Assembly (NCBI GenBank): GCA_029212615.1
Contig: JARGPJ010000004.1
Coordinates: 1 to 64,000, forward strand
DNA length: 64,000 nucleotides
Direction: 5' to 3'
DNA from: Verrucomicrobiales bacterium
GTDB lineage: Bacteria; Verrucomicrobiota; Verrucomicrobiia; Verrucomicrobiales; DEV007
Below, in pieces: positions 50,517-59,201 of this stretch (position 1 is the first letter of the stretch; each line of letters starts with the position of its first letter). Under the pieces are notes generated by a model that saw nothing but the letters and a program-made list of their open reading frames with translations, had not been told where the DNA came from and searched no databases. A program made the translations under genes and the position numbers.

Positions 50517-52916
50517 ATGAAGTTTTCCTGCTCATTTTTCCGGTTATTGAGCCTCGAAAACCTGATTCGACGCGCCCCGCTGGTGGTAGTAGCGGTGGCT
50601 GCACTTCTCGGGATCACCTTCGCAGACATGGCCTCGTGGCCTGGACCCGGGCTCATTTCCATCACATTTGCGATCTTCAGCCTGATTCTATGGCGAAAAC
50701 AGAGAGCCTCAGCCACCATCCTGACAGGAGGAGCGCTCGCCGCGGCCGGGTTTGCAACGCTGCACTATCAGCGTTGCCATGAGATAAATGCCTTCCCCCT
50801 CGCCACGGAACTGCAAAAGAGAGAGTTCATTGAAATTTCCGGAAAAGGATGGATCGCAGATCGTGTTACTACCGGCAGAAGAAGTGTTTCGACCAAACTT
50901 CATCTCCAAACGATTCGCATCAGAGGGGTGGAAGTCCCGTGCGACCATCGTGTCCCCGTTTGGATCCAGGAAAAGAAGACCGGCCTCGTCTACGGTGAAC
51001 GGGTGGAATTCTCCGGCCTGCTGCGTCCCCTTGACCGGGCGAAAGCTCCCGGTGGATTCGATCCGGCATCGTTCTACTACCGGGAATCCGGCTCGCTTGC
51101 CCGTCTCGAAGTTCGCAAAGGCGATCTTCTGAAACGACTCCCCGGTAATGCCGGCTCGCAAACGGTGCGTCTTGCGCAAAAGCTGCGGGACCATTTTGAG
51201 AAAGGACTGTTCAGCGGGATGAAATCAGAGGACCTGCCCTACGCCCGGCTCATCGCAGCGATGTCACTGGGAGCGCGGGAAAACACCCCCGAAGATCTCG
51301 AAGAAGCCTTTCAGCGAAGCGGGACGATGCATCTCTTCGCCGTTTCCGGCCTGCACGTCGGAGTCGTCGCCGGCATTTTCTTCGGAGGCCTCCTCCTTTG
51401 CCGGGTTCCCCGTCGCACCGCCGTACTCATCGTGATTCCACTAATCCTTTTCTATGCCGTCCTCACAGGGCTCCGCCCATCGGCGATGCGGGCCGCTCTT
51501 ATGCTCTCGATCGTCCTCGCAAGCTTCACGGTAAAGGAACAGCCACGACTCCTGAACAGTCTCGCGCTGGCGGCCCTGCTCCTCCTCGGATTTGACACCC
51601 AGCAGCTCTTCCTCCCCGGCTTCCAGCTTTCATTCTCGGTGCTTCTCTTCATCGCGCTCTTTGCCGGACCTCTGCAGGAGAAACTCTCTTTCCCCTGGCT
51701 GACCGATCCCTTCATTCCGAAAACACTTCGGGGGCCGCTCAAGCGCACCAAAGACCGATTCGTCACTGGTCTGGCCATGACACTGGCGGTTTCTCTCGTT
51801 TCCTGGCTGGGTTCTCTGGGGCTGCTCGTCTGGCATTTTCAGAGTTTTGCCCCGGTCGGTGTCCTCGCCAATATCTTCATGGTTCCCCTGGCCTCCCTCG
51901 TCGTGACTCTCGCGGTCTTTTCTATTGCCTGCTTCAGTCTTCACGGGATCTGGATAAGTTCACTCATCAATCAACTCAATGTCGGGCTCACGATTTTTCT
52001 AACGGGACTGGCTCAGTTCTTCGGAACCCTCCCGGGTGCCTATCAGAACAGCGGCAGCATCGATCAGAACCCGAAACCAGCCAGCGACACCATCACCCTC
52101 GACGTCATGGGCGAACGGGGGGGAAGTGCCATGCTCCTGACATTTCCCGAAAGAGAGAGAACCAGGAGGTCACTCTGGATGATCGACCCCGGCGGCTCCG
52201 AAACCTACCGCCGGCAAATGCTGCCCCTCCTCCGAACGCGGGCCGTGAACCGCCTCGATGCGCTGGTCCTGACGCACGGCGATATCGATCACATCGGCGA
52301 AGCCCCCACGGTACTCTCCCACTTTCAGCCTGATCTGCTCTTCGAATCGTCGCTTCCAAATCGATCACCTGTTTATCCGGAAATCGATCAACTCGCCAAT
52401 GATCTCGCGATTGAAAGAATTGTCCTCGCGCGCGGGCAGCGTCTCTCACCCTATCCGGACGCAACCCTGCGGGTCCTTTCCCCTCATCGGGAAGCTCCCG
52501 GAAGACTGGCCGATGACCGGGCCGTCGTTCTGCTGCTTCAGTTTGGGGAAATGAGCCTTCTCCTCACTTCCGATGCAGGCTTCGAAACCGAAAAAAATCT
52601 GCTCAATGCCGGCGTCGATCTCTCCGCCGATGTCTGGATACGCGGCCAACATATTGAAACGCCTTCGACACTCCCGGCCTTTGTCGATGCCGTTTCCCCA
52701 CAGCTTGTCATCTCCAGCTCAGCCGACTTTCCTACCACTCAACAGATTCCACCTTCACTGCGCGGAATCCTTGAGGAGAAAAAAGTTCCTTTGCTCGAGC
52801 TGAACCGAACCGGAGTCATTACTCTTTCCCTCACCAAGAACGGGATTCAGATCGATCCCTTTGCTGAGCCGGCAAATTTCATCCACTTGAAGACCAAAAG
52901 TTTTCCTAAGAAATAG
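50517..52916 (+). CDS. comEC: ComEC/Rec2 DNA-uptake channel protein
   Basis: This inner-membrane protein of 799 residues should carry single-stranded DNA into the cytoplasm during natural transformation. N-terminal helices and an OB-like DUF4131 region (residues 1-215) precede the Competence domain, marked by MSLGARENTPEDLEEAFQRSGTMHLFAVSGLHVGVVAGIFF and GLRPSAMRAALML. The C-terminal metallo-beta-lactamase-like part starts near residue 515 and has LVLTHGDIDHIGEAPTVL, with the HxDxDH-type metal motif (here HGDIDHIG), and LLTSDAGFETEKNLL. The full domain set is intact. Other competence genes are not in the window. Confidence 0.92.
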   Translation: MKFSCSFFRLLSLENLIRRAPLVVVAVAALLGITFADMASWPGPGLISITFAIFSLILWRKQRASATILTGGALAAAGFATLHYQRCHEINAFPLATELQKREFIEISGKGWIADRVTTGRRSVSTKLHLQTIRIRGVEVPCDHRVPVWIQEKKTGLVYGERVEFSGLLRPLDRAKAPGGFDPASFYYRESGSLARLEVRKGDLLKRLPGNAGSQTVRLAQKLRDHFEKGLFSGMKSEDLPYARLIAAMSLGARENTPEDLEEAFQRSGTMHLFAVSGLHVGVVAGIFFGGLLLCRVPRRTAVLIVIPLILFYAVLTGLRPSAMRAALMLSIVLASFTVKEQPRLLNSLALAALLLLGFDTQQLFLPGFQLSFSVLLFIALFAGPLQEKLSFPWLTDPFIPKTLRGPLKRTKDRFVTGLAMTLAVSLVSWLGSLGLLVWHFQSFAPVGVLANIFMVPLASLVVTLAVFSIACFSLHGIWISSLINQLNVGLTIFLTGLAQFFGTLPGAYQNSGSIDQNPKPASDTITLDVMGERGGSAMLLTFPERERTRRSLWMIDPGGSETYRRQMLPLLRTRAVNRLDALVLTHGDIDHIGEAPTVLSHFQPDLLFESSLPNRSPVYPEIDQLANDLAIERIVLARGQRLSPYPDATLRVLSPHREAPGRLADDRAVVLLLQFGEMSLLLTSDAGFETEKNLLNAGVDLSADVWIRGQHIETPSTLPAFVDAVSPQLVISSSADFPTTQQIPPSLRGILEEKKVPLLELNRTGVITLSLTKNGIQIDPFAEPANFIHLKTKSFPKK

Positions 52917-53090
52917 CGGTAATCCTCCGTCTTCAACTCGACCACTTTGTCATCGGAAGACGGAACTCGGGATTCCCCTTCTATTAGAAAAGAGATTAAA
53001 CCCCTCGATTATTCGAGATTATCCTTAAAGAGACAGTGTTGAAGCATTTGACTATGACGCTGTTTCCGGATAGGAAAGACATGCCTAACG

Positions 53091-53843
53091 ATGCAAAGTG
53101 ACGCCCTCCATGTTCCTTTCTGGATGCTTGCTGCCGGAGCCGCAATGGTCCTCCCGCTGACAAGTTGCACGACGACGTCAAATTTATCGTCGCTGACAGC
53201 AACGCAAGCAGCCTCCCGGAATTCGGTTGATCGCGCCACGCCGATTGAGCTCGTTGGGGAGGAAGCGACTGCCGACGATCTCAAAGCGGAGAAGCCTGAT
53301 CTTGAGGAAGAAGTTGCTCAGGCCAGCCCGGCCGTGACAGGACCGCCCATCGTCTTGACCTCTGTTCCTCTTACTTCGGTCGAAAACCGTCCCACCAATC
53401 AAATCATGATGGTGCGGACCACCGCCTACAGCCACCTCCAGGCGGACAGCCTCCCCTACGGTCGGAAAAGTGCTGCGGGAAACAATCTCATGTATGGATC
53501 CGAAGTTCGCAGCGCCGCAGCGGACTGGTCCAAGTATCCTCTGGGAACGAAATTTCAGATCGAAGGCCTGCCCTACACTTACGTTGTCGACGACTATGGC
53601 AGCGCCCTTTGCGGGACCGAGACCATCGACATTTACAAACCGGATCTCAGCGGAATCGGTCGATGGGGCGTGCGCAATATTCCCATCCGCGTCCTTGAGT
53701 GGGGAAGCTTTGAAGAAAGCCGGAAAATTCTCGATGGCCGCAAGCACGTGAAGCATGCGCACCATGTGCGGACGATGCTCAACGAGATTGAGAAGAAGGG
53801 AAAAGCCGGCTACCTCAGCAAGCCATCCGGCGGCAGCGCCTAG
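53091..53843 (+). CDS. 3D-domain lipoprotein
   Basis: This predicted lipoprotein of 250 residues has a lipobox at VLPLTSC (Cys25). An acidic linker follows. The 3D domain lies near residues 105-210: MMVRTTAYSHLQADSLPYGRKSAAGN, LGTKFQIEGLPYTYVVDDYGSALCGTETIDIYKPD. This contains the aspartates of the double-psi barrel. Related proteins include the catalytic barrel of MltA and Rpf-like or YabE-type factors that act on peptidoglycan. The last 30 residues are basic. It is 6 bp upstream of nth and probably cotranscribed, though a joint function is unlikely. It shares the domain type, not the overall sequence, with the protein at 9630. Confidence 0.78.
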   Translation: MQSDALHVPFWMLAAGAAMVLPLTSCTTTSNLSSLTATQAASRNSVDRATPIELVGEEATADDLKAEKPDLEEEVAQASPAVTGPPIVLTSVPLTSVENRPTNQIMMVRTTAYSHLQADSLPYGRKSAAGNNLMYGSEVRSAAADWSKYPLGTKFQIEGLPYTYVVDDYGSALCGTETIDIYKPDLSGIGRWGVRNIPIRVLEWGSFEESRKILDGRKHVKHAHHVRTMLNEIEKKGKAGYLSKPSGGSA

Positions 53844-53849
53844 GTCGGT

Positions 53850-54500
53850 ATGATTAAGGCCGAACGCGCCGCTCACGTTCTCGAACGGCTCGAGGGACTC
53901 TACCCCGAGACTCCGATCCCACTGGATCACAAAGATCCCTATACCCTTCTCATTGCCGTGCTTCTCTCGGCACAATGCACCGACGAACGGGTAAACAAGA
54001 TCACCCCCGCCCTTTTTGAACTCGCGGATACCCCGAAGGGAATGGCGCTCCAACCGGTGGAGAAAATCCGGGAAATCATCAAACCATGCGGCCTCTCCCC
54101 CCGGAAGTCCGTCGCGATTTCAGAACTCTCAAAAATCCTCGTCGACAAATATGAGGGACAGGTTCCGGAAAACATGGAAGCGCTTGAGGAGCTGCCCGGC
54201 GTAGGACACAAGACGGCCTCGGTCGTCATGAGCCAGGCTTTCGGCGAGCCCGCCTTCCCTGTCGACACCCACATTCACCGCCTCGCGCAGCGCTGGAAAC
54301 TCACGAACGGGAAAAACGTGGTCCAGACGGAGAAAGACCTGAAGCGGGCCTTCCCCCGCGAACGCTGGAACAAGCTGCACCTTCAAATCATTTTCTACGG
54401 GCGCGAATACTGCACCGCACGGGGCTGTGACGGCACCGTCTGCCCCATTTGCCGCGAACTGTTTCCGGATCGAAAGCGGGCCGTGAAAACGAAAAAGTAG
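53850..54500 (+). CDS. nth: endonuclease III (DNA glycosylase/AP lyase)
   Basis: This is a cytosolic base-excision repair enzyme of 216 residues. The helix-hairpin-helix reads LEELPGVGHKTASVVMSQAFG with the catalytic Lys121, and the conserved Asp139 follows in FPVDTHIHRLAQRW. Near the C-terminus four cysteines (188, 193, 198 and 201; C-x4-C-x4-C-x2-C) stand where the 4Fe-4S cluster loop belongs. E. coli Nth has C-x6-C-x2-C-x5-C, so the cluster geometry here is different or absent. The gene follows the 3D lipoprotein gene by 6 bp. It lies 133 bp before argG. Confidence 0.92.
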   Translation: MIKAERAAHVLERLEGLYPETPIPLDHKDPYTLLIAVLLSAQCTDERVNKITPALFELADTPKGMALQPVEKIREIIKPCGLSPRKSVAISELSKILVDKYEGQVPENMEALEELPGVGHKTASVVMSQAFGEPAFPVDTHIHRLAQRWKLTNGKNVVQTEKDLKRAFPRERWNKLHLQIIFYGREYCTARGCDGTVCPICRELFPDRKRAVKTKK

Positions 54501-54633
54501 ACCTTTCCCGGCCATGAGGAGAAACAATCGCGAAGCGCCGGCTCTCCCTGAAACAACGCCCGCTTGCAATCCCGTTTGCACTCCCGACACGCGCACGTAA
54601 AATGCGCCCAGCGAAACACGCATCTATTTTCCC

Positions 54634-55938
54634 ATGAGCGAGAACATCAATAAAATCGTCGTCGCCTACTCCGGTGGGCTGGATACTTCAGTCCTACTCA
54701 CCTGGCTGCGAGACACTTATCAAGCTGAAGTGATCGCTTATTGCGCTGACGTCGGCCAGCAGGAGGAACTAGACGGCTTAGAAGAGAAAGCCCTCAATAC
54801 CGGAGCTTCCGCCTGCGTCATTGATGATCTCAAAGCAACCTTCGCCAAAGATTTCATCTATCCGATGATTCAGGCCGAAGCGATCTACGAAGGGCAGTAT
54901 CTCCTCGGCACCTCGATCGCCCGCCCCTGCATCTCCGAAGGCATGGTCAAAGCAGCCCGCGAGTTCGGCGCCGATGCGATCGCCCACGGAGCGACCGGAA
55001 AAGGAAATGACCAGGTCCGCTTCGAGCTCTCCGTCGCCTCACTTGCTCCCGACATCGAAATGATTGCCCCCTGGAGGCAACAACGTTTCCGTGACCAATT
55101 CCCCGGCCGCGCTGAAATGATCCAGTACGCCGCCGATCACAATATTCCGGTGCAGGCTTCCGCCAAAAAATCCTACTCAATGGACCGGAACCTTCTTCAC
55201 ATCAGCTTCGAAAGCGGTGTTCTTGAAGATCCATGGTATGACGCAACCGGCGATGCCGATCGCGACATGTATGTCCTCAGTGTTTCTCCCGAAGAAGCTC
55301 CCGACACTCCCGAATATGTTCAGTTCCTCTTCGAAAAAGGAAACTGCATCGGACTCGCGGTCGAAGGCCTCGACGACGTGATCTCCAAGCTCGGTGACGT
55401 CACCAAAGAGGGTGAGCAGGGCGACTACACCCTCCTGACTCCCTACGGCGTCATGCGCGTCCTCAACTTCCTCGGTGGAAAGCACGGAGTAGGTCGTATC
55501 GACATGGTCGAAAACCGCTTCGTCGGCATGAAGAGCCGCGGTATCTACGAGACGCCCGGTGGCACGATCCTGATGAATGCACACCGTCAGATGGAAAGCC
55601 TCACCGTCGATCGTGAAGTCATGCACATTCGCGACGGTCTCATTCCCAAGTACGCTCAGCTTGTTTACAACGGTTTCTGGTTCGCTCCAGAACGGGAAGC
55701 CCTCCAGGCACTCGTAACCGAGTCTCAGAAGTCTGTTTCCGGTGAAGTTCGCACGAAGCTCTACAAGGGGAACATGATCACCGCAGGTCGTCGCTCTGCC
55801 CTGAGCCTCTACAACGAAGACGTCGCCACGATGGAAGGCGGCGCCGAGCACGCCTACAATCAGGACGATGCGACTGGATTCATCCAGCTGAACGCGCTGC
55901 GCTTGAAGAGCGAAGCGAGCCGGCGTTTGTCGGAGTAA
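54634..55938 (+). CDS. argG: argininosuccinate synthase
   Basis: This cytosolic arginine-pathway enzyme of 434 residues joins citrulline and aspartate with ATP. The PP-loop is [17 protein letters not shown] near residues 8-24. [18 protein letters not shown] contacts citrulline and aspartate, and [34 protein letters not shown] and [14 protein letters not shown] are family blocks. It is a type-1 ArgG of normal length. No other arginine gene is adjacent. A 7-bp hairpin at 55946-55965 just beyond the stop is a likely terminator. Confidence 0.96.
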   Translation: MSENINKIVVAYSGGLDTSVLLTWLRDTYQAEVIAYCADVGQQEELDGLEEKALNTGASACVIDDLKATFAKDFIYPMIQAEAIYEGQYLLGTSIARPCISEGMVKAAREFGADAIAHGATGKGNDQVRFELSVASLAPDIEMIAPWRQQRFRDQFPGRAEMIQYAADHNIPVQASAKKSYSMDRNLLHISFESGVLEDPWYDATGDADRDMYVLSVSPEEAPDTPEYVQFLFEKGNCIGLAVEGLDDVISKLGDVTKEGEQGDYTLLTPYGVMRVLNFLGGKHGVGRIDMVENRFVGMKSRGIYETPGGTILMNAHRQMESLTVDREVMHIRDGLIPKYAQLVYNGFWFAPEREALQALVTESQKSVSGEVRTKLYKGNMITAGRRSALSLYNEDVATMEGGAEHAYNQDDATGFIQLNALRLKSEASRRLSE

Positions 55939-55945
55939 GCGATTC

Positions 55946-55965
55946 GAAGGCGTAACCCCGCCTTC
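55946..55965 (+). terminator. probable argG terminator
   Basis: GAAGGCG (55946-55952) pairs with CGCCTTC (55959-55965) around a 6-nt loop, 8 bp after the argG stop. A T-rich run (TCGTTTTT) comes soon after, but inside the first fic operator, so termination and regulation may overlap here. Confidence 0.5.
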
Positions 55966-56011
55966 TGTAATCGTTTTTACATGGATTAGCGGAATTGTAA
56001 TCGTTTTTACA
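55966..56011. promoter_or_regulatory. twin palindromic operators upstream of fic
   Basis: TGTAATCGTTTTTACA occurs twice, at 55966-55981 and 55996-56011. Each is an inverted repeat (TGTAA-N6-TTACA). The copies are 30 bp apart start to start, about three DNA turns, so two dimers could bind on the same face. A weaker related sequence (CGTAATCCTTTT) follows near 56047. They precede the GTG start of the Fic gene by 54 bp. Confidence 0.65.
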
Positions 56012-56065
56012 GTTTCGTATGCGTTTGTGTGATACATTCACGCTTCGTAATCCTTTTCGTCTCCG

Positions 56066-57604
56066 GTGACCTTCCAACTTGATATCCCGCATGATGCGAT
56101 CCCGATCGGGTATTCCTGGCTTCGGAAACAATATGAACTGAATCCCCTGCCGCACTGGGTGGAATCCTACGTCGGCACAGCAGCAGAGAAAAGAGAAGTC
56201 GAACGGGATGGCCGCTCTCTCCGCATTCTTCCGAAGCGCACTCGAATTCCGGAGTCCTGGCTGGGACAGCTGGAATTCGCGATTCGAAATGAGGGCCTCG
56301 ATCTCCCGCTCCTGAGGCAGCTGTTTCGCAAAATCGATCCCGCCTCAATCGTTTCAAGCATTCAGGAACATCCCACTTCCAAACACCTTCGGAAAATCTG
56401 GTATCTCTATGAAGAGATCACCCAGCAGGAGCTGATGCTTCCCGGATTGAGCCAGGGGAACTACGTCGATCTCCTTGATTCAAAAATCTACTTCGCGGGA
56501 AGTGCGGTCAAATGCCCGCGGCAACGTATCAATGTGAATCTGCTGGGAGACCTGGAGTTTTGCGGCTTCGTCCGCCGAACCCCCTCGCTCGAAACCAGGG
56601 TCGAGACTGATTTGGTCGCTCAATGCCGCGAAGTGATTGCCCGGTTTCCACCGGAGCTTTTCGAGAGAGCGATGAACTATCTCTATCGGAAAGAAACCAA
56701 ATCCTCTTTCGAGATTGAAAACGAAAAACCGGATCAAGCCCGATCCACCAAGTTTCTTGCAATGCTGAAAACGGCAGGTCGGGTCGAAAGTCTACGGCCT
56801 GAGTTTCTGATTGAGCTTCAGAACCTTATTGTTGATCCGCGGTTCGCGAGTCCGGGCTACCGGGATGCAACAGGAGAACAAATCTACGTGGGACAGTCGG
56901 TCGGGCTCGGGAAAGACCTCGTGCATTTCGTAGGACCTAAGCCGGAGGATACCTCCGAACTCATGGAGGCGTGGATGAATGCCTCCAATCAAATCCTGAA
57001 CGATACAAAAAGTCACCCCATCGTCGGGGCTGCGATCATTGCCTTCGGGTTCGTTTTCATTCACCCGTTCAATGACGGAAACGGACGGATTCATCGTTTC
57101 CTCATTCACCATGTTCTCGCGAAACGGGGCTTTGCCCCTGACTCGATGGTCTTTCCTGTATCGGCGATTATGTTGAAGCAACCCCGTGCCTACGACACCG
57201 CTTTGGAATCTTTTTCGATTCCACTGATGGAACGCGTCGAATATGAACAGGACGGCTTTGGAACGATGACCGTGACCAATGAAACCGCCGACCTCTACCG
57301 GTCGATCGATTATACGGTAATCGTGGAAGCCCTTTTTGACTTCGTCGCCGAAACGATCCGAACCGAACTTCCCGGCGAGTTCGAATTTCTTGAATCGTAC
57401 GATGCCGCCAGAACGAAGATGAAAGAGATCGTCGATCTGCCTGACCGCGTCGCCGATCTCTTCATTCGTTTGCTACTCCAGAATCGGGGCTCACTTTCCC
57501 GCAGCAAGCGGGACGCCCACGGATTCGAGCGCCTTGAGGACAACGAAATTCAAGAGCTCGAGAAAGCGGTGCGTGCAGCTTTCCAAATGAGCTCAGATTT
57601 GTAG
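56066..57604 (+). CDS. Fic family protein (putative AMP-transferase, self-inhibited type)
   Basis: This is a 512-residue Fic protein starting at GTG 56066. The Fic core carries HPFNDGNGRIHR at 333-344, with the catalytic His333, Asp337 for Mg2+ and the phosphate-binding Asn and Arg residues, so AMP transfer from ATP to a target protein is plausible. An inhibitory-helix motif S-F-E-I-E-N (S/T-x3-E-G/N type) stands at 214-219, N-terminal to the core, as in class II Fic enzymes whose Glu blocks ATP in cis. Residues 1-200 are an N-terminal domain I do not recognise. The C-terminal 100 residues are helical and may bind DNA or a partner. Two palindromes upstream suggest regulated expression. Confidence 0.88.
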   Translation: MTFQLDIPHDAIPIGYSWLRKQYELNPLPHWVESYVGTAAEKREVERDGRSLRILPKRTRIPESWLGQLEFAIRNEGLDLPLLRQLFRKIDPASIVSSIQEHPTSKHLRKIWYLYEEITQQELMLPGLSQGNYVDLLDSKIYFAGSAVKCPRQRINVNLLGDLEFCGFVRRTPSLETRVETDLVAQCREVIARFPPELFERAMNYLYRKETKSSFEIENEKPDQARSTKFLAMLKTAGRVESLRPEFLIELQNLIVDPRFASPGYRDATGEQIYVGQSVGLGKDLVHFVGPKPEDTSELMEAWMNASNQILNDTKSHPIVGAAIIAFGFVFIHPFNDGNGRIHRFLIHHVLAKRGFAPDSMVFPVSAIMLKQPRAYDTALESFSIPLMERVEYEQDGFGTMTVTNETADLYRSIDYTVIVEALFDFVAETIRTELPGEFEFLESYDAARTKMKEIVDLPDRVADLFIRLLLQNRGSLSRSKRDAHGFERLEDNEIQELEKAVRAAFQMSSDL

Positions 57605-57643
57605 TGGCAAAAAGGCAGGGGTTACCACTACCTTTCCGGTATC

Positions 57644-58195
57644 ATGCGAGCCACCCTCATGCTGCTTCTCGGAGGCGGAGCCTTTATCGGGCTCGTTCTC
57701 ATTTTCATCTACAACAGCCTTGTCGCGAAACGGAACATGGTCCGCAACGCATTCAGCAGCATTGATGTGAACCTCCGGAAACGGCATGATCTCATCCCGA
57801 ATCTCGTTGAGACCGTGAAGGCCTATGCTTCACACGAAAAGGAGACGCTCACCAAGTTGATCGAAGCTCGTCAGGAGGCGAGTCGCACCGATCTGTCTGA
57901 GTCGGAGCGCCTCCGGGCGGAAGCGAAAGTCGGACCGCGCTTACAACGGGTGGTGGCTCTTGCTGAGAGCTATCCGGATCTGAAATCCAGCGAGCACTTC
58001 CTGAATCTGCAAAGGAACCTGACCGAAACAGAGGCGCAGATTTCGGCTGCGCGGCGGGCCTACAACGCAGCGGTCTATCAGATCAACAACGCCGTTGAGA
58101 GTTTTCCTTCAAACCTCATCGCCGGCGCGTTCGGATTTCAGCGTCATGATTTCTTTGAAGCAAACGGTTCTGAAAGAGGATCTGTAAACATTTGA
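57644..58195 (+). CDS. lemA: LemA family protein
   Basis: This is a 183-residue single-pass membrane protein. The N-terminal helix LMLLLGGGAFIGLVLIFIYNSLV is followed by the family block VAKRNMVRNAFSSIDVNLRKRHDLIPNLVETVKAYASHEKETLTKL near residues 28-72. A long helical body and ETEAQISAARRAYNAAVYQINNAVESFPSNLIAGAFGF complete it. LemA proteins form helical bundles anchored in the membrane. Their cellular job is unclear; some are linked to stress or envelope functions. It overlaps no gene and is followed 4 bp later by the DUF3137 gene, a common LemA partner. Confidence 0.93.
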   Translation: MRATLMLLLGGGAFIGLVLIFIYNSLVAKRNMVRNAFSSIDVNLRKRHDLIPNLVETVKAYASHEKETLTKLIEARQEASRTDLSESERLRAEAKVGPRLQRVVALAESYPDLKSSEHFLNLQRNLTETEAQISAARRAYNAAVYQINNAVESFPSNLIAGAFGFQRHDFFEANGSERGSVNI

Positions 58196-58199
58196 AACG

Positions 58200-59171
58200 A
58201 TGAAATCCGTTGGCGAGATAATTTCCGATCTGACTCCCACGTTGGAAGAACTGGAACCTGACCGGCTCCTCTACCGGAAGAAATCGTCAACCTATCTCCT
58301 CGTCATCTTCCTCCCTCTGATCGGAATCGCTATTGCCGCCATCTCGCTGAAGGCAGCGATGCCCTTTATGATTGGCGGCATGATATGGCTCGTTCTCTCG
58401 GTGATCCTTTATCAAATCAAAGCCGGAACGATCGCGAGTCGCTACAAGGCCCGCTACAAAGCGACGATCATCCCTCAACTACTCAAAACAATTGACCCTC
58501 AACTTTCCCACGCGCCGGAACAGGGCATTCCCTCTTCCGCCTTCGTTGAAAGTGAATTGTTTAAGACAAAACCGGATCGTTACCAGACGGAAGATCTCAT
58601 CCACGGAATCTATGGAAAGACTCTTCTCCAATTGGCAGAAGTCAATGCGCAGCAGCGCCAGACCTCGACCGACAGCAACGGCCGCTCCCGCACCCGCTAC
58701 GTCAGCTATTTCGACGGTCTTCTTCTAATTGCCGACTTCCACAAACACTTCGAAGGGCGTACCTTTATTTTCCCCGACAAAGCAGAAAAAACATTCGGGG
58801 GCTTCGCACGATTCTTTCAAAAAGCAGGCGGAAGAAAAGAGACCCGTCTCATCCAACTGGAGAATCCGGACTTTGAATACCAATTCAAAGTTTATGCGAC
58901 AGATGAGGTCGAAGCCCGCTATATCCTCAGCACCTCGATGATGCAGCGAATAGCTGCGATGCAATCACGGTTCGGAAAAGACGTTCGTATCGCCTTCAAG
59001 GATTCAAGGCTTATCCTCACCGTGCCGCATAGCAAACCTTTCCTGGAGCCCAACACCAAAACAGCCGCAACTGACCCTGCTCAGATCGAAGACATGCTGA
59101 AAGACTTGGTGTTCTTCCTCGATACGATCGAGGAACTGGACCTCAACACACGAATCTGGACGAAAGCCTGA
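58200..59171 (+). CDS. DUF3137 family membrane protein
   Basis: This is a 323-residue protein with two adjacent transmembrane helices (TYLLVIFLPLIGIAIAAISLKAAM and PFMIGGMIWLVLSVILYQIKAG) near residues 31-76. A soluble C-terminal domain follows. Family features include KTLLQLAEVNAQQRQ and FDGLLLIADFHKHFEGRTFIFPDKAEK. The segment ENPDFEYQFKVYATDEVEARYILSTSMMQRI is the conserved DUF3137 core. The domain resembles proteins near LemA in many genomes, and its function is unknown. It is 4 bp downstream of lemA, so the two are cotranscribed and likely act together at the inner membrane. Confidence 0.88.
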   Translation: MKSVGEIISDLTPTLEELEPDRLLYRKKSSTYLLVIFLPLIGIAIAAISLKAAMPFMIGGMIWLVLSVILYQIKAGTIASRYKARYKATIIPQLLKTIDPQLSHAPEQGIPSSAFVESELFKTKPDRYQTEDLIHGIYGKTLLQLAEVNAQQRQTSTDSNGRSRTRYVSYFDGLLLIADFHKHFEGRTFIFPDKAEKTFGGFARFFQKAGGRKETRLIQLENPDFEYQFKVYATDEVEARYILSTSMMQRIAAMQSRFGKDVRIAFKDSRLILTVPHSKPFLEPNTKTAATDPAQIEDMLKDLVFFLDTIEELDLNTRIWTKA

Positions 59172-59201
59172 CCTTCACTATCCTCACGCAAATCAAATCA
59201 C

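Noticed and set aside
53184-54053. Minus-strand frame of 289 codons
   Set aside because: It is antisense to the 3D lipoprotein and the start of nth, both of which have clear family motifs.
55177-56037. Minus-strand frame of 286 codons
   Set aside because: It is antisense to argG, a certain gene; no motif is visible in the translation.
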